Below, one piece after another: positions 24,309 to 31,049 of a stretch of 32,133 nt of DNA. Both the position numbers and the translations under genes were made by a program. Source of the stretch: an uncultured Collinsella sp. Its GTDB lineage: Bacteria; Actinomycetota; Coriobacteriia; Coriobacteriales; Coriobacteriaceae. The notes under the pieces were generated by a model. That model was not told the origin of the DNA. It did not search any database and saw nothing but the letters and a program-made list of their open reading frames with translations. The stretch's first letter is position 1. Every line of letters starts with the position of its first letter. The stretch is taken from the NCBI GenBank assembly GCA_902470835.1, contig CABRHR010000011.1, forward strand, positions 1 through 32,133, given 5' to 3'.

Positions 24309-24824
24309 CTATTCCGCCAAGCCGTCGGCTTTGGCAATTTCATTTGTCGAGCCGTCCTGATAGGTAATCTTGACATGCTCCACCTCGGACACCTTGACGC
24401 CCGACGGAGGCTCCAGGCGCCATTCCGTCAGCGCGATATCCATTGTCGTGGGCGCATCCCCTTGATCTTTCAGCTCGACCGACAGTGTCTTGAGCGACGC
24501 ATCAAACGTCACGCGCTCAATCTCCTCGCCCGGAATGGATCCACCGCTCAACTGCAGCTGCACAAACTCGTCGCGTGGATACCAATAGTCGCCAGGAGCT
24601 GCCACCGTGTTGCCGCCAGAGACCTTCATCGTCATAATCGGCAGGCTATCGTCAGCCTCGAATCCCCAGGCAGCGCCGCCGCGACCGCCAAACGTCCAGA
24701 TACAAAAGGCAATCACCAGCACGGCAAGCACCGCAAAACCAATCGCGACCAGGCCATGGTGCGCACGGCTTTCCTCGGCCGATACATCCCATTGCGTCTC
24801 TCGATATAGATGCTTGTCTTCCAT
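24309..24824 (-). CDS. Hypothetical membrane-anchored protein, one N-terminal TM segment
   Basis: I do not recognise the family. The 171-residue protein has a charged N-terminal cytoplasmic stretch (MEDKHLYRETQWDVS), one strong transmembrane helix at about residues 26-46 (GLVAIGFAVLAVLVIAFCIW core) and an extracytoplasmic domain of about 120 residues that looks beta-rich (MTMKVSGGNTV, VTFDASLKTLSVELKDQG). The helix reads as an uncleaved signal-anchor with no lipobox. The ATG at 24824 has GGGAGG 6 bases upstream. On the minus strand TACGAT at 24858-24863 is a possible -10 box, placing its promoter next to the divergent thiC promoter. Confidence 0.75.
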   Translation of the reverse strand: MEDKHLYRETQWDVSAEESRAHHGLVAIGFAVLAVLVIAFCIWTFGGRGGAAWGFEADDSLPIMTMKVSGGNTVAAPGDYWYPRDEFVQLQLSGGSIPGEEIERVTFDASLKTLSVELKDQGDAPTTMDIALTEWRLEPPSGVKVSEVEHVKITYQDGSTNEIAKADGLAE

Positions 24825-24874
24825 GTTCGCCTCCCCACGGGCATGCTCATCGCGTCAATCGTACCCATTCGAGC

Positions 24875-24880
24875 TATACT
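24875..24880 (+). promoter_or_regulatory. Likely -10 box of the thiC transcript
   Basis: TATACT lies 15 bases before the first conserved base of the TPP aptamer, so transcription would start just in front of the riboswitch. The -35 is poor (GCGTCA at 17-base spacing). Confidence 0.5.
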
Positions 24881-24894
24881 TGAGCCCACCACAT

Positions 24895-24986
24895 AAACGG
24901 GGAGCTTGCAGGACAAGACGGCAGGCTGAGACTGGGCGCGCCCGCCCTGACCCGCAAACCTGATATGGGCAATGCCAACGAAGGGA
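24895..24986 (+). promoter_or_regulatory. TPP riboswitch (THI element)
   Basis: This cis-acting RNA binds thiamine pyrophosphate and represses thiamine synthesis genes. The conserved blocks are present in order: GGGGAGC (24899-24905), GGCTGAGACTGGG with the CUGAGA pyrimidine-sensing loop, GACCCGCAAACCTGAT, and GGGCAATGCCAACGAAGGGA at the 3' side. The 3' end runs into the thiC ribosome site AAGGGAG with no room for a separate terminator, so control of translation start, by sequestering that site in the closing helix, is the likely mode. Confidence 0.95.
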
Positions 24987-24995
24987 GCCGTGCCA

Positions 24996-26330
24996 ATGAG
25001 CACACAGACCGAGCCCAAGCTCGTCACACAAATCGACTTCGCCCGCGCTGGGCAGATCACACCTCAGATGAAAGAGGTCGCCGAGCGCGAGCATCGCGAC
25101 CCCGAGTACATCCGCGAGCGCGTGGCAGACGGCCGCATCGCCATTCCCGCCAACATCGTGCATATCAAAAAGGGCATGCGCGCCTTTGGTGTCGGCGAGG
25201 GCCTGTCCACCAAGGTCAACGTGAACTTGGGCATCTCGGGCGACAAGGCCGATGCCGCCGAGGAATGGAAGAAGGTCAAGATTGCCGAGGACTTTGGCGC
25301 CGACGCCATCATGGACCTCTCCAACTCGGGCAAGACGCGCCAGTTCCGCCAGCAGCTCATCGACGAGACGCCGCTTATGGTGGGCACCGTCCCCATGTAC
25401 GACGCCATCGGCTACATGGAAAAGCCGCTGGTCAAGCTCACCAAGGACGACCTGCTCGAGGTCGTTCGCGCGCACGCCGAGGACGGCGTGGACTTCATGA
25501 CCATCCACTGCGGCATCAACAAGTCGGTCATCAAGACCTTTAAGGAGACCGGCCGCCTCATGAACATCGTCAGCCGCGGCGGCTCGCTGCTGTTTGGCTG
25601 GATGGAGGTCACCGGCAATGAGAACCCCTTCTACGAGTTCTACGACGAGGTGCTCGAGATCTGCCACGAGTACGACGTGACGATTTCGCTTGGCGACTCC
25701 TGCCGCCCGGGCTGCCTCTACGACTCCAACGACGCAACCGAGACCGCCGAGATGATCGAGCTGGGCAAGCTGTGCAAGCGCGCCTGGGCCGCCGGCGTCC
25801 AGGTCATGGTCGAGGGCCCGGGTCACATGGCGCTCGACGAGATCGCCGCCAACATGAAACTGCAGAAGCGCCTGTGCCACAACGCCCCATTCTATGTGCT
25901 CGGGCCGCTGGTGACCGATATCGGCGTGGGTTACGACCACATCACCGCCGCCATCGGTGGCGCCATCTCCGCCAGCTCCGGCGCCGACTTCCTGTGCTAC
26001 GTGACGCCGGCCGAGCACCTGTGCCTGCCCAACGCCCAGGACGTGCTCGATGGCCTCATGGCCACCAAGATCGCCGCACACGCCGCCGACATCGCCAAAA
26101 AGGTGCCCCACGCCCGCGACATGGACGACAAGATGGGCCAGGCACGCCGCAAGCTCGACTGGGAAGAGATGTGGAAGTGCGCGCTCGACCCGGTCACCGG
26201 CAAGAAGCGCTACGAGGAATCCCCCGCCGCAACCGAGGGCACTTGCACCATGTGTGGCAAGATGTGCGCCGTCCGCACCGTTAACAAGGTGTTCGAAGGC
26301 ACGACGATCGACCTCGGCATGGAGGATTAA
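24996..26330 (+). CDS. thiC: Phosphomethylpyrimidine synthase
   Basis: This radical SAM enzyme turns aminoimidazole ribotide into HMP phosphate, the pyrimidine half of thiamine. The 444-residue protein is the short form without the extra N-terminal domain, common in anaerobes. NVNLGISGDK, DAIMDLSNSGKTR, EGPGHMALDEIAANM and LGPLVTDIGVGYDHI are diagnostic. The [4Fe-4S] motif is close to the C-terminus: C417, C420 and C424 in CTMCGKMC, with a three-residue second gap (CX2CX3C) where many aerobes have four. I chose the ATG at 24996 because AAGGGAG lies 8 bases upstream; a GTG/ATG 8 codons earlier is inside the riboswitch. The benzimidazole synthase BzaF is a relative, but the TPP riboswitch and neighbouring thiD make ThiC the better call. 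Confidence 0.94.
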   Translation: MSTQTEPKLVTQIDFARAGQITPQMKEVAEREHRDPEYIRERVADGRIAIPANIVHIKKGMRAFGVGEGLSTKVNVNLGISGDKADAAEEWKKVKIAEDFGADAIMDLSNSGKTRQFRQQLIDETPLMVGTVPMYDAIGYMEKPLVKLTKDDLLEVVRAHAEDGVDFMTIHCGINKSVIKTFKETGRLMNIVSRGGSLLFGWMEVTGNENPFYEFYDEVLEICHEYDVTISLGDSCRPGCLYDSNDATETAEMIELGKLCKRAWAAGVQVMVEGPGHMALDEIAANMKLQKRLCHNAPFYVLGPLVTDIGVGYDHITAAIGGAISASSGADFLCYVTPAEHLCLPNAQDVLDGLMATKIAAHAADIAKKVPHARDMDDKMGQARRKLDWEEMWKCALDPVTGKKRYEESPAATEGTCTMCGKMCAVRTVNKVFEGTTIDLGMED

Positions 26331-26421
26331 CGCGTCTCCGGAGCCACAATCGGTCACAAGGTGCTCATCAATTGTTGACATGTGAACATTTTCTTACATT
26401 TACGTAAAGATTGCACCGCTC

Positions 26422-26462
26422 GCCCGGGATCGGCATACAGCCGGCCCGGGCAACTTTATAAT
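26422..26462 (+). promoter_or_regulatory. Hairpin after thiC merging with a -10 box for thiD
   Basis: A stem GCCCGGG-CGG / CCG-CCCGGGC (26422-26451) is followed by AACTTTATAAT. The TATAAT at 26457-26462 is a perfect -10 box 46 bases before thiD. The hairpin can stop thiC transcripts, while the box can start a thiD transcript. A separate TTGACA at 26375-26380 has only ATTTAC at the right spacing. thiD may thus escape the riboswitch. Confidence 0.45.
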
Positions 26463-26507
26463 GCAGGCAGAAGACCCATTTGAATCCGACCGAACAAGGG
26501 AGCGAAC

Positions 26508-27338
26508 ATGGATCGCAGTAAGGTACCCGCCGTCCTGTCCATCGCAGGATCAGATTCCAGCGGTGGTGCCGGCATTCAGGCCGACATCAAGACCATCACG
26601 GCGCACCGCCTGTATGCCGAGACGGCCATCACCGCTATCACCGCACAGAACACCCTGGGCGTCACCGCCGTACAGAACATCTCCCCGGATATTGTCGCCG
26701 CGCAAATCGATGCCGTTTTTGACGATATCCGACCCAGCGCCGTCAAGATCGGCATGGTTTCCTCTGCCGAGATTATCGAGGTTATCGCCGACCGCCTGGG
26801 CGCCTGGGACGCACAAAATATCGTCGTCGACCCCGTCATGGTCGCCACCTCGGGCGCTCGCCTGATCGCAGAGGACGCCGCCGAAGCGCTTACACGCCGC
26901 CTGTTCCCACTGGCGACCGTCATCACGCCCAATATTCCCGAGGCCATGGCGCTGCTCGATTACGAGGTCGATTCCGAGCGCACGCAGCAAAATGCCGCTA
27001 TGCTCCTCACCCGCCGCTTTGGGTGCGCGTCTCTCGTTAAGGGCGGGCATTTTGTCAACGAGGCCAACGATGTGCTAGCAGAGCCCGCACCGCTCGATGA
27101 CGAGGGCAACCACCTGGGCGATCCGCTCACCACGTGGTTCCGCCACAAGCGCATCGAGACCGGCAACACGCATGGTACCGGCTGCACGCTTTCGTCCGCC
27201 ATCGCCTGTGCGCTGGCCCAGGGCATGGATCTTGCCGATGCCGTCAACGCCGGCAAGGCCTACCTAACGGGCGCTCTCGCCGCCGGCTTTGACATGGGCA
27301 AAGGCTCCGGCCCCGTCAATCACATGTGGCAATATTAA
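26508..27338 (+). CDS. thiD: Hydroxymethylpyrimidine/phosphomethylpyrimidine kinase
   Basis: This ribokinase-fold enzyme phosphorylates HMP and HMP phosphate to HMP pyrophosphate, the form joined to the thiazole in thiamine synthesis. The 276-residue length fits. Landmarks are AGSDSSGGAGIQADIKT near residues 13-29, TAQNTLGV, VDPVMVATSG, LVKGGH and the anion-hole motif NTHGTGCTLSSA with the catalytic cysteine/aspartate region. The ATG at 26508 has AAGGGAG at good spacing. It lies 177 bases after thiC, with a hairpin and a possible promoter in between. No thiE, thiM or thiamine transporter is visible in the window. Confidence 0.94.
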   Translation: MDRSKVPAVLSIAGSDSSGGAGIQADIKTITAHRLYAETAITAITAQNTLGVTAVQNISPDIVAAQIDAVFDDIRPSAVKIGMVSSAEIIEVIADRLGAWDAQNIVVDPVMVATSGARLIAEDAAEALTRRLFPLATVITPNIPEAMALLDYEVDSERTQQNAAMLLTRRFGCASLVKGGHFVNEANDVLAEPAPLDDEGNHLGDPLTTWFRHKRIETGNTHGTGCTLSSAIACALAQGMDLADAVNAGKAYLTGALAAGFDMGKGSGPVNHMWQY

Positions 27339-27352
27339 GATTCACAGCCCAA

Positions 27353-27389
27353 AACCACCGCAAAGGGGACAGGCACCTTTGCGGTGGTT
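27353..27389. terminator. Perfect 14-bp hairpin after thiD
   Basis: AACCACCGCAAAGG pairs exactly with CCTTTGCGGTGGTT around GGACAGGCA, 14 bases past the thiD stop. A T4 run follows only on the minus strand. A related, degenerate hairpin stands on the other side of the 80-bp array (27630-27662), so the array is bracketed by the pair. Confidence 0.65.
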
Positions 27390-27398
27390 CCCACAAAC

Positions 27399-27616
27399 AT
27401 CTCGATCCGTAACAGTTAGAGTCCATTTTTCGGCCCACCTGTTACAGATTGAGACATTCAAATTCCGCTGAGAAGATAATCTCGGTCTGTAACAGTAACT
27501 CGGCGAAATCGACCCTAGATGTTACAGATCGAGACAAACGACCGATATCGACCTAAATAATCTCAATCTGTAACATCTAGCCCGTTTTCGGCCTTACAAC
27601 TGTTACAGATCGAGAC
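27399..27616. repeat. Array of three imperfect palindromes with an 80-bp period
   Basis: Three left half-sites, TCTCRRTCYGTAACA (GTAACA at 27409, 27489 and 27570), alternate with three right half-sites, TGTTACAGATYGAGA (at 27440, 27520 and 27601). Each unit is a 14-16-bp imperfect palindrome with a 23-25-base loop; loops and linkers differ, with a weak CGGCC/CGACC theme in the loops. Half-sites thus recur in alternating orientation. The array lies between the convergent thiD and SGNH hydrolase genes. Confidence 0.88.
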
Positions 27617-27629
27617 AAAGCAACGAAAC

Positions 27630-27662
27630 AAGCCGCCGCAAGGGGAACTTCTGTGGTGGTTT
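27630..27662 (+). other. Degenerate hairpin beside the SGNH hydrolase stop
   Basis: AAGCCGCCGCA (27630-27640) pairs with TGTGGTGGTTT (27652-27662) using three G-U pairs, so it is stable as RNA only in the plus sense. Its sequence resembles the hairpin at 27353-27389. Confidence 0.45.
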
Positions 27663-27671
27663 GGGGTCGCG

Positions 27672-28331
27672 CTACTCACCGAGCATCTCTTGGAGCTTGG
27701 CTGCCACGGCGTGACCCAGGCTCTCGTGGCTTTCGGGCATCATATGCAGATCGTCGATATCGCCCGGCTCGGCAAAGTCGGCGGCATTCAAAAAGTCGCA
27801 GCCAAACTGCTCAGCCACATGCGCGTAGTACTCACCAAAATGTTCCGAGGCTTCTACGGAATGCTCGTCAAAATCGGTCATATATACGTCGGCGATTTGC
27901 GGCTTGATCTTGATAGGTGCCATCAGCAGAATACGCGGGCAGGGTGCGGCATTGGTCCAGGGAAATGCACGCACCGCGCGAATCAGCGCCATGGTGCCAC
28001 GGGCAATATCGGAGGCCGTCACACCAAAGACCGTCTTGCAATCGTTAGTTCCCAGCATAATAACGATCGCATCCAGCGGCTTATGGGCCTCGAGCAGCAT
28101 CGGAAGCGCGCGGATGCCGTTAAGATTGGTGTCCAGATGGCACATGTCGTCGCGTACCGTCGTGCGGCCGTTGAGGCCTTCTTCAATTACATGCCAGCCC
28201 TCGCCTAAGTCACGTTGGGCCACGCCGCACCAGCGCACGTCCTGCGCATAGCGCACCGCGGTGCCGTCGCGCATGCCCGCCGGATCGTAACCATAGGTGT
28301 TGCTGTCGCCAAAGCATAGAACGTTTTTCAT
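27672..28331 (-). CDS. SGNH/GDSL hydrolase (arylesterase-like)
   Basis: This 219-residue hydrolase of the SGNH superfamily probably cleaves an ester; the substrate is unknown. Block I is CFGDSNTYGYDP (residues 6-17, serine in GDSN), block II glycine is in GLNGRTTV, block III is MLGTNDCK with the asparagine, and block V is DIDDLHMMPESHESLG with the Asp-His pair. There is no signal peptide, so the enzyme is cytoplasmic. Block spacing is closest to the short SGNH arylesterases. The ATG at 28331 has GAGGGG upstream. It follows the macro-domain gene on the same strand, but a terminator lies between them. Confidence 0.85.
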   Translation of the reverse strand: MKNVLCFGDSNTYGYDPAGMRDGTAVRYAQDVRWCGVAQRDLGEGWHVIEEGLNGRTTVRDDMCHLDTNLNGIRALPMLLEAHKPLDAIVIMLGTNDCKTVFGVTASDIARGTMALIRAVRAFPWTNAAPCPRILLMAPIKIKPQIADVYMTDFDEHSVEASEHFGEYYAHVAEQFGCDFLNAADFAEPGDIDDLHMMPESHESLGHAVAAKLQEMLGE

Positions 28332-28350
28332 CGTAAGCCCCTCGCTCAGT

Positions 28351-28384
28351 AAAAAGCCGACGGAAGCAGCCTCTCCCGTCGGCT
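28351..28384 (-). terminator. Intrinsic terminator of the macro-domain gene
   Basis: A 9-bp stem AGCCGACGG with CCGTCGGCT is followed on the minus strand by TTTTTAC. It lies 25 bases past the gene's stop and about 20 bases before the start of the SGNH hydrolase. Confidence 0.85.
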
Positions 28385-28409
28385 CGACCTATCTGTCAGC
28401 ACGTACCGA

Positions 28410-29543
28410 TTACAGGTACTTGCGCCAATCGTCCTCGTCCTCATCATCCTCGGTAGCAGCCTGGGCCTGCTCGGCGGCGCGAGCTGCCGCAGCGCGAGCG
28501 GCAACCTGGGCATAGGACTCCTCGTTGCGCTCGGGGAAGTTTGCCAGCACGTGCTCGAACTTGGCAAAATCCTCATACCAGCGCGTAGAAGGCACGGCAA
28601 AGAAGACTTGCTTGACCTTAAAGTCGCCCGACGCGAGCTCCTTGCGGAAGAGCTCAGCCACGGCCTCTGCGTCAAAGCCGTTGTTGTCGCAGCCCCAAGC
28701 GCCCAGCACGAGCTTCTCGCGACCTAGCTCGTCGCAGATGGCAAGCACAAAGCGAATGCGGTCGCGCAGGGCATCCAGCAGAGCATCGTCGCTCACGCGA
28801 TACTCCTGGCGGGCGCGCTTAACGTTGGGCGCGGCGGCCACGATCACGTCGGCGTATGCATGCACGTGGTTGCGGTCGAAGCGCACCGCAGGCACCACCA
28901 GCGCACGGTTTCGGTAAAGCTCGCAGTTGATGTTGCGGCGACGGTTCTCGCCGTACCATTTGCGCTGCTTATCGAGAACGTTGTACAGATACGAATCGGC
29001 GCACAGCGTGGCCTCCTGGCCCAGATAACCCTGAATATAGCCACCGCCCGGGTTGGTGAACGAGGCAAAGGCGAGCACGGCCATGTCGCAGAACTGCGCA
29101 TAGCCACGACCGTTGTCTAGGATGGCCTGCGTGGCGGAGGCATCAAGCACGGTGACCTCGGGCAGAACCGGAGCGGGCTCCTCGGCAGGCGCGGACTCAG
29201 CTTCGGCGATTTCCTCGGCAGGCTCCTCGACGGGCTCAGGCGCTGCCTCGGTCTCGGGCGCCGCCTCGGTCTCGGCAGCCTCCGCGCCCTCGACGTCCTC
29301 GGCAACCTGTTCTTCGGCGGCCACAGCACTCTGAACCTTGGCCTTCATCGCCGCGACAAAGCCGGCAGGCATACCGTCAAACTCGCGAACACCGGCAAGC
29401 GAACGCTCGATATCCTTGGCGCACGCTTCGGACACAGTTGCCACGTGACGCTCGGCGGCCTTGGCACCGGCCTCGCGCTTGGGATTGGGCTGACCCGCTC
29501 GGTTGGACCTGCGGTTACGGTTCCTGTTGTCGACGTCTGCCAT
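28410..29543 (-). CDS. TIGR02452-like macro-domain/PARG-type protein with acidic linker
   Basis: The C-terminal 250 residues resemble bacterial poly(ADP-ribose) glycohydrolase-like proteins (TIGR02452/DUF2263 macro domain): DMAVLAFASFTNPGGGY, then GQEATLCADSYLYNVL. The family signature is GGG-X6-8-QEE. Here GGG is at 166-168 and the second part reads Q176-E177-A178, so the position of the second, catalytic glutamate is alanine. The 377-residue protein is much longer than the macro domain. Residues 1-35 are basic and Arg/Asn-rich, 77-127 form an Ala/Glu/Pro-rich acidic linker, and the tail ends in EDDEDEDDWRKYL. The ATG at 29543 has AAAGG 10 bases upstream. ADP-ribose binding is likely; glycohydrolase activity is doubtful. 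Confidence 0.75.
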   Translation of the reverse strand: MADVDNRNRNRRSNRAGQPNPKREAGAKAAERHVATVSEACAKDIERSLAGVREFDGMPAGFVAAMKAKVQSAVAAEEQVAEDVEGAEAAETEAAPETEAAPEPVEEPAEEIAEAESAPAEEPAPVLPEVTVLDASATQAILDNGRGYAQFCDMAVLAFASFTNPGGGYIQGYLGQEATLCADSYLYNVLDKQRKWYGENRRRNINCELYRNRALVVPAVRFDRNHVHAYADVIVAAAPNVKRARQEYRVSDDALLDALRDRIRFVLAICDELGREKLVLGAWGCDNNGFDAEAVAELFRKELASGDFKVKQVFFAVPSTRWYEDFAKFEHVLANFPERNEESYAQVAARAAAARAAEQAQAATEDDEDEDDWRKYL

Positions 29544-29608
29544 ACGTGGCCACCTTTCCTGTCGCTGCCGCTATCGGCTTTTCCCATCCATGATACCCCG
29601 CCGCGTAC

Positions 29609-29636
29609 AAAAAAGACGGCCCCGAAGGACCGCCTT
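29609..29636 (-). terminator. Intrinsic terminator of the Bax-inhibitor-1 family gene
   Basis: A 10-bp stem with two G-U pairs and a TTCG loop (minus sense) is followed by TTTTTT. It lies 45 bases past the stop of the gene. Confidence 0.88.
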
Positions 29637-29680
29637 TTGCATCGATTTGCACGCACGGCAAGCACCGCCGCAATTCGCCA

Positions 29681-30376
29681 CTAGTCGCGACGGCCAAGGA
29701 TGTTCAGGATGCGCAGGAACACGTTGATAATGTCCACGAACAGATTGGACGCCATGAGCACGGCGTTGGGCAGCGTAGGCGGCACCGTCGTGGCAACATA
29801 GGTGTCGTAACCAATAAAGCCGGCGAACACCACGATTACGATCAGGTCGGTGATGGTCTGCGAGACGCCCATGAACATCAGCACGATCTCAATCAGAATA
29901 GTGGCGAGCAGAATGCCAAAACCGATGCCATATACGCGCTGGAAAAACTTGGGGAACGTCACGCCCAAGGCGCCAAAGACAAAGGTGATGGCGGCCGTGG
30001 CGATAAAGGCAGTGTTGATGGTGGGCAGGTCGTAGTTGGCAAGGCCAAACGACGCGGTCAGGCCAAAGGTACTCGCAAAGATTACGTAGCCCACAAGGGA
30101 CAGGCCCACGGACTGCTTGCTGGCGGCGGCCGACATCATGACCATGCCGACGATGGTCAAAATAAACGAGCCAAAGACCAGCGGCAAGGCGGCGCCGCTC
30201 ATCATCATGCGCGCAAACGACATGGTGCTCGTAAAGTAGGCGCCGGCGCCCATGGCGCAAAAGCCCAAGAAGATCAGGGCAGACATGGCGAGATTGTACG
30301 CGCGCGGCGACATCTCCTTGGCGCGGCTTGCACCGCTCTCGACGGGGCCGTTCTGATAGCCCTGGATATCGTTCAT
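29681..30376 (-). CDS. Bax inhibitor-1/YccA family membrane protein
   Basis: This is a polytopic inner-membrane protein of the BI-1/YccA/TMBIM family; the bacterial homologue BsYetJ is a pH-sensitive calcium leak channel and E. coli YccA inhibits FtsH. The 231-residue protein has a polar N-terminus (about 25 residues), then seven predicted helices. Typical marks are the late FAGFIGYDTYVATT, with the conserved aspartate in the sixth-seventh helix region, and SNLFVDIINVFLRILNILGRRD at the C-terminus, the usual LFxDxxNxFxxxL ending. The ATG at 30376 has AAAGGA upstream. Its leader has a TACAAT -10 box and a small terminator-like hairpin. Function here is not known. Confidence 0.9.
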   Translation of the reverse strand: MNDIQGYQNGPVESGASRAKEMSPRAYNLAMSALIFLGFCAMGAGAYFTSTMSFARMMMSGAALPLVFGSFILTIVGMVMMSAAASKQSVGLSLVGYVIFASTFGLTASFGLANYDLPTINTAFIATAAITFVFGALGVTFPKFFQRVYGIGFGILLATILIEIVLMFMGVSQTITDLIVIVVFAGFIGYDTYVATTVPPTLPNAVLMASNLFVDIINVFLRILNILGRRD

Positions 30377-30390
30377 AGGTTCGTCCTTTC

Positions 30391-30414
30391 AAAAAGCGCC
30401 ACAAATAACGGCGC
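30391..30414 (-). promoter_or_regulatory. Terminator-like hairpin in the leader of the BI-1 gene
   Basis: On the minus strand GCGCC-GTTATTTGT-GGCGC is followed directly by TTTTTG, then by the ribosome site AAAGGACG. It lies between the predicted transcription start (about 30430) and the start codon, so it could attenuate the gene. The stem is only 5 bp (6 with a weak pair). Confidence 0.35.
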
Positions 30415-30436
30415 AGTAGCTGACAAGATTCCTGTC

Positions 30437-30442
30437 ATTGTA
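30437..30442 (-). promoter_or_regulatory. -10 box of the BI-1 family gene
   Basis: TACAAT on the minus strand lies 61 bases before the start codon; no good -35 is visible at 16-18 bases. Confidence 0.45.
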
Positions 30443-30460
30443 CCCGAATGCCATACGTCC

Positions 30461-30799
30461 TTACCTACGGCGCTCGCCCTCGAGCGTACGGTCGAATGCC
30501 CACACCCACCAACGCATCAGATGGGCCTGCGAGCCATCTGGTCGTTCACGCGTCTGGTCCTCCAGATACAACTCGGTCGCGTGCCCGCCAAAACGCACCT
30601 TATAGGTTGCCGTACGAATGCCGTGAACCGTTAAGCCAAAGCCCGTGGACGAGACAATCTCGTCAATCGTAAAGCAACGACCGTCGACCCAGCAGACGGT
30701 GACCGGCACGACTTGTCCGCCCGCGAGGATGCGGGCCACGACGTCCACATACTGCTTGTGCACGCGCCGAGTTTTGCCATCTGTCTGTCGATATTCCAT
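30461..30799 (-). CDS. Small uncharacterised protein (possibly DUF6504-like)
   Basis: This 112-residue soluble protein is of unknown function. It looks like a single beta-rich domain: VPVTVCWVDGRCFTIDEIV, then VHGIRTATYKVRFGGHATELYLEDQ and a tryptophan-rich helix, MRWWVWAFDRTLEG. The pattern of a short strand, W-x-DGR-x-(F/Y)-x-I and a final W-rich part resembles actinobacterial DUF6504 proteins, which I recall only loosely. I chose the ATG at 30799, with AGGAG upstream, but the spacer is only two bases; an in-frame ATG at 30820 without a ribosome site would add seven residues. It faces away from the phosphate transporter gene. Confidence 0.6.
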   Translation of the reverse strand: MEYRQTDGKTRRVHKQYVDVVARILAGGQVVPVTVCWVDGRCFTIDEIVSSTGFGLTVHGIRTATYKVRFGGHATELYLEDQTRERPDGSQAHLMRWWVWAFDRTLEGERRR

Positions 30800-30993
30800 G
30801 TCTCCTATTATCGAACGCATGTTTGCATGTTGTAAAGCGAACAGACTGTGGTTTTGGGGTGTTGGAGCGCGCACACGCGTCCTCATGGCGTGTTAGCAAA
30901 AAGAATACCCGCGGTCAACAGGACTAATATTCAATTTTAGTGCCAAAAAATCCACTTCTCACATCAGAACTCGGTAAAGGAACCCGCAGGAGG

Positions 30994-31002
30994 TGATACG
31001 AT
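30994..31002 (+). promoter_or_regulatory. Probable extended -10 element of the PiT gene
   Basis: TGATACGAT matches the -10 boxes seen before ndk and the M18 aminopeptidase gene. It overlaps an AGGAGGTGAT segment (30988-30997) that is a full-length Shine-Dalgarno match. Transcription from this box would start near 31009, giving a leader of about 41 bases. Confidence 0.4.
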
Positions 31003-31049
31003 TTATCATGTTTTTGTAACGTGCCTGCAAACTTCGAGAAAGCCCATAT

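Noticed and set aside
24855..26381. Long minus-strand frame opposite thiC (508 codons)
   Set aside because: Antisense shadow covering the riboswitch and thiC; no ribosome site and no recognisable domain.
27399..27616. CRISPR array
   Set aside because: Only three units, 80-bp period, conserved parts are short half-sites of a palindrome rather than full direct repeats, and no cas gene is near.
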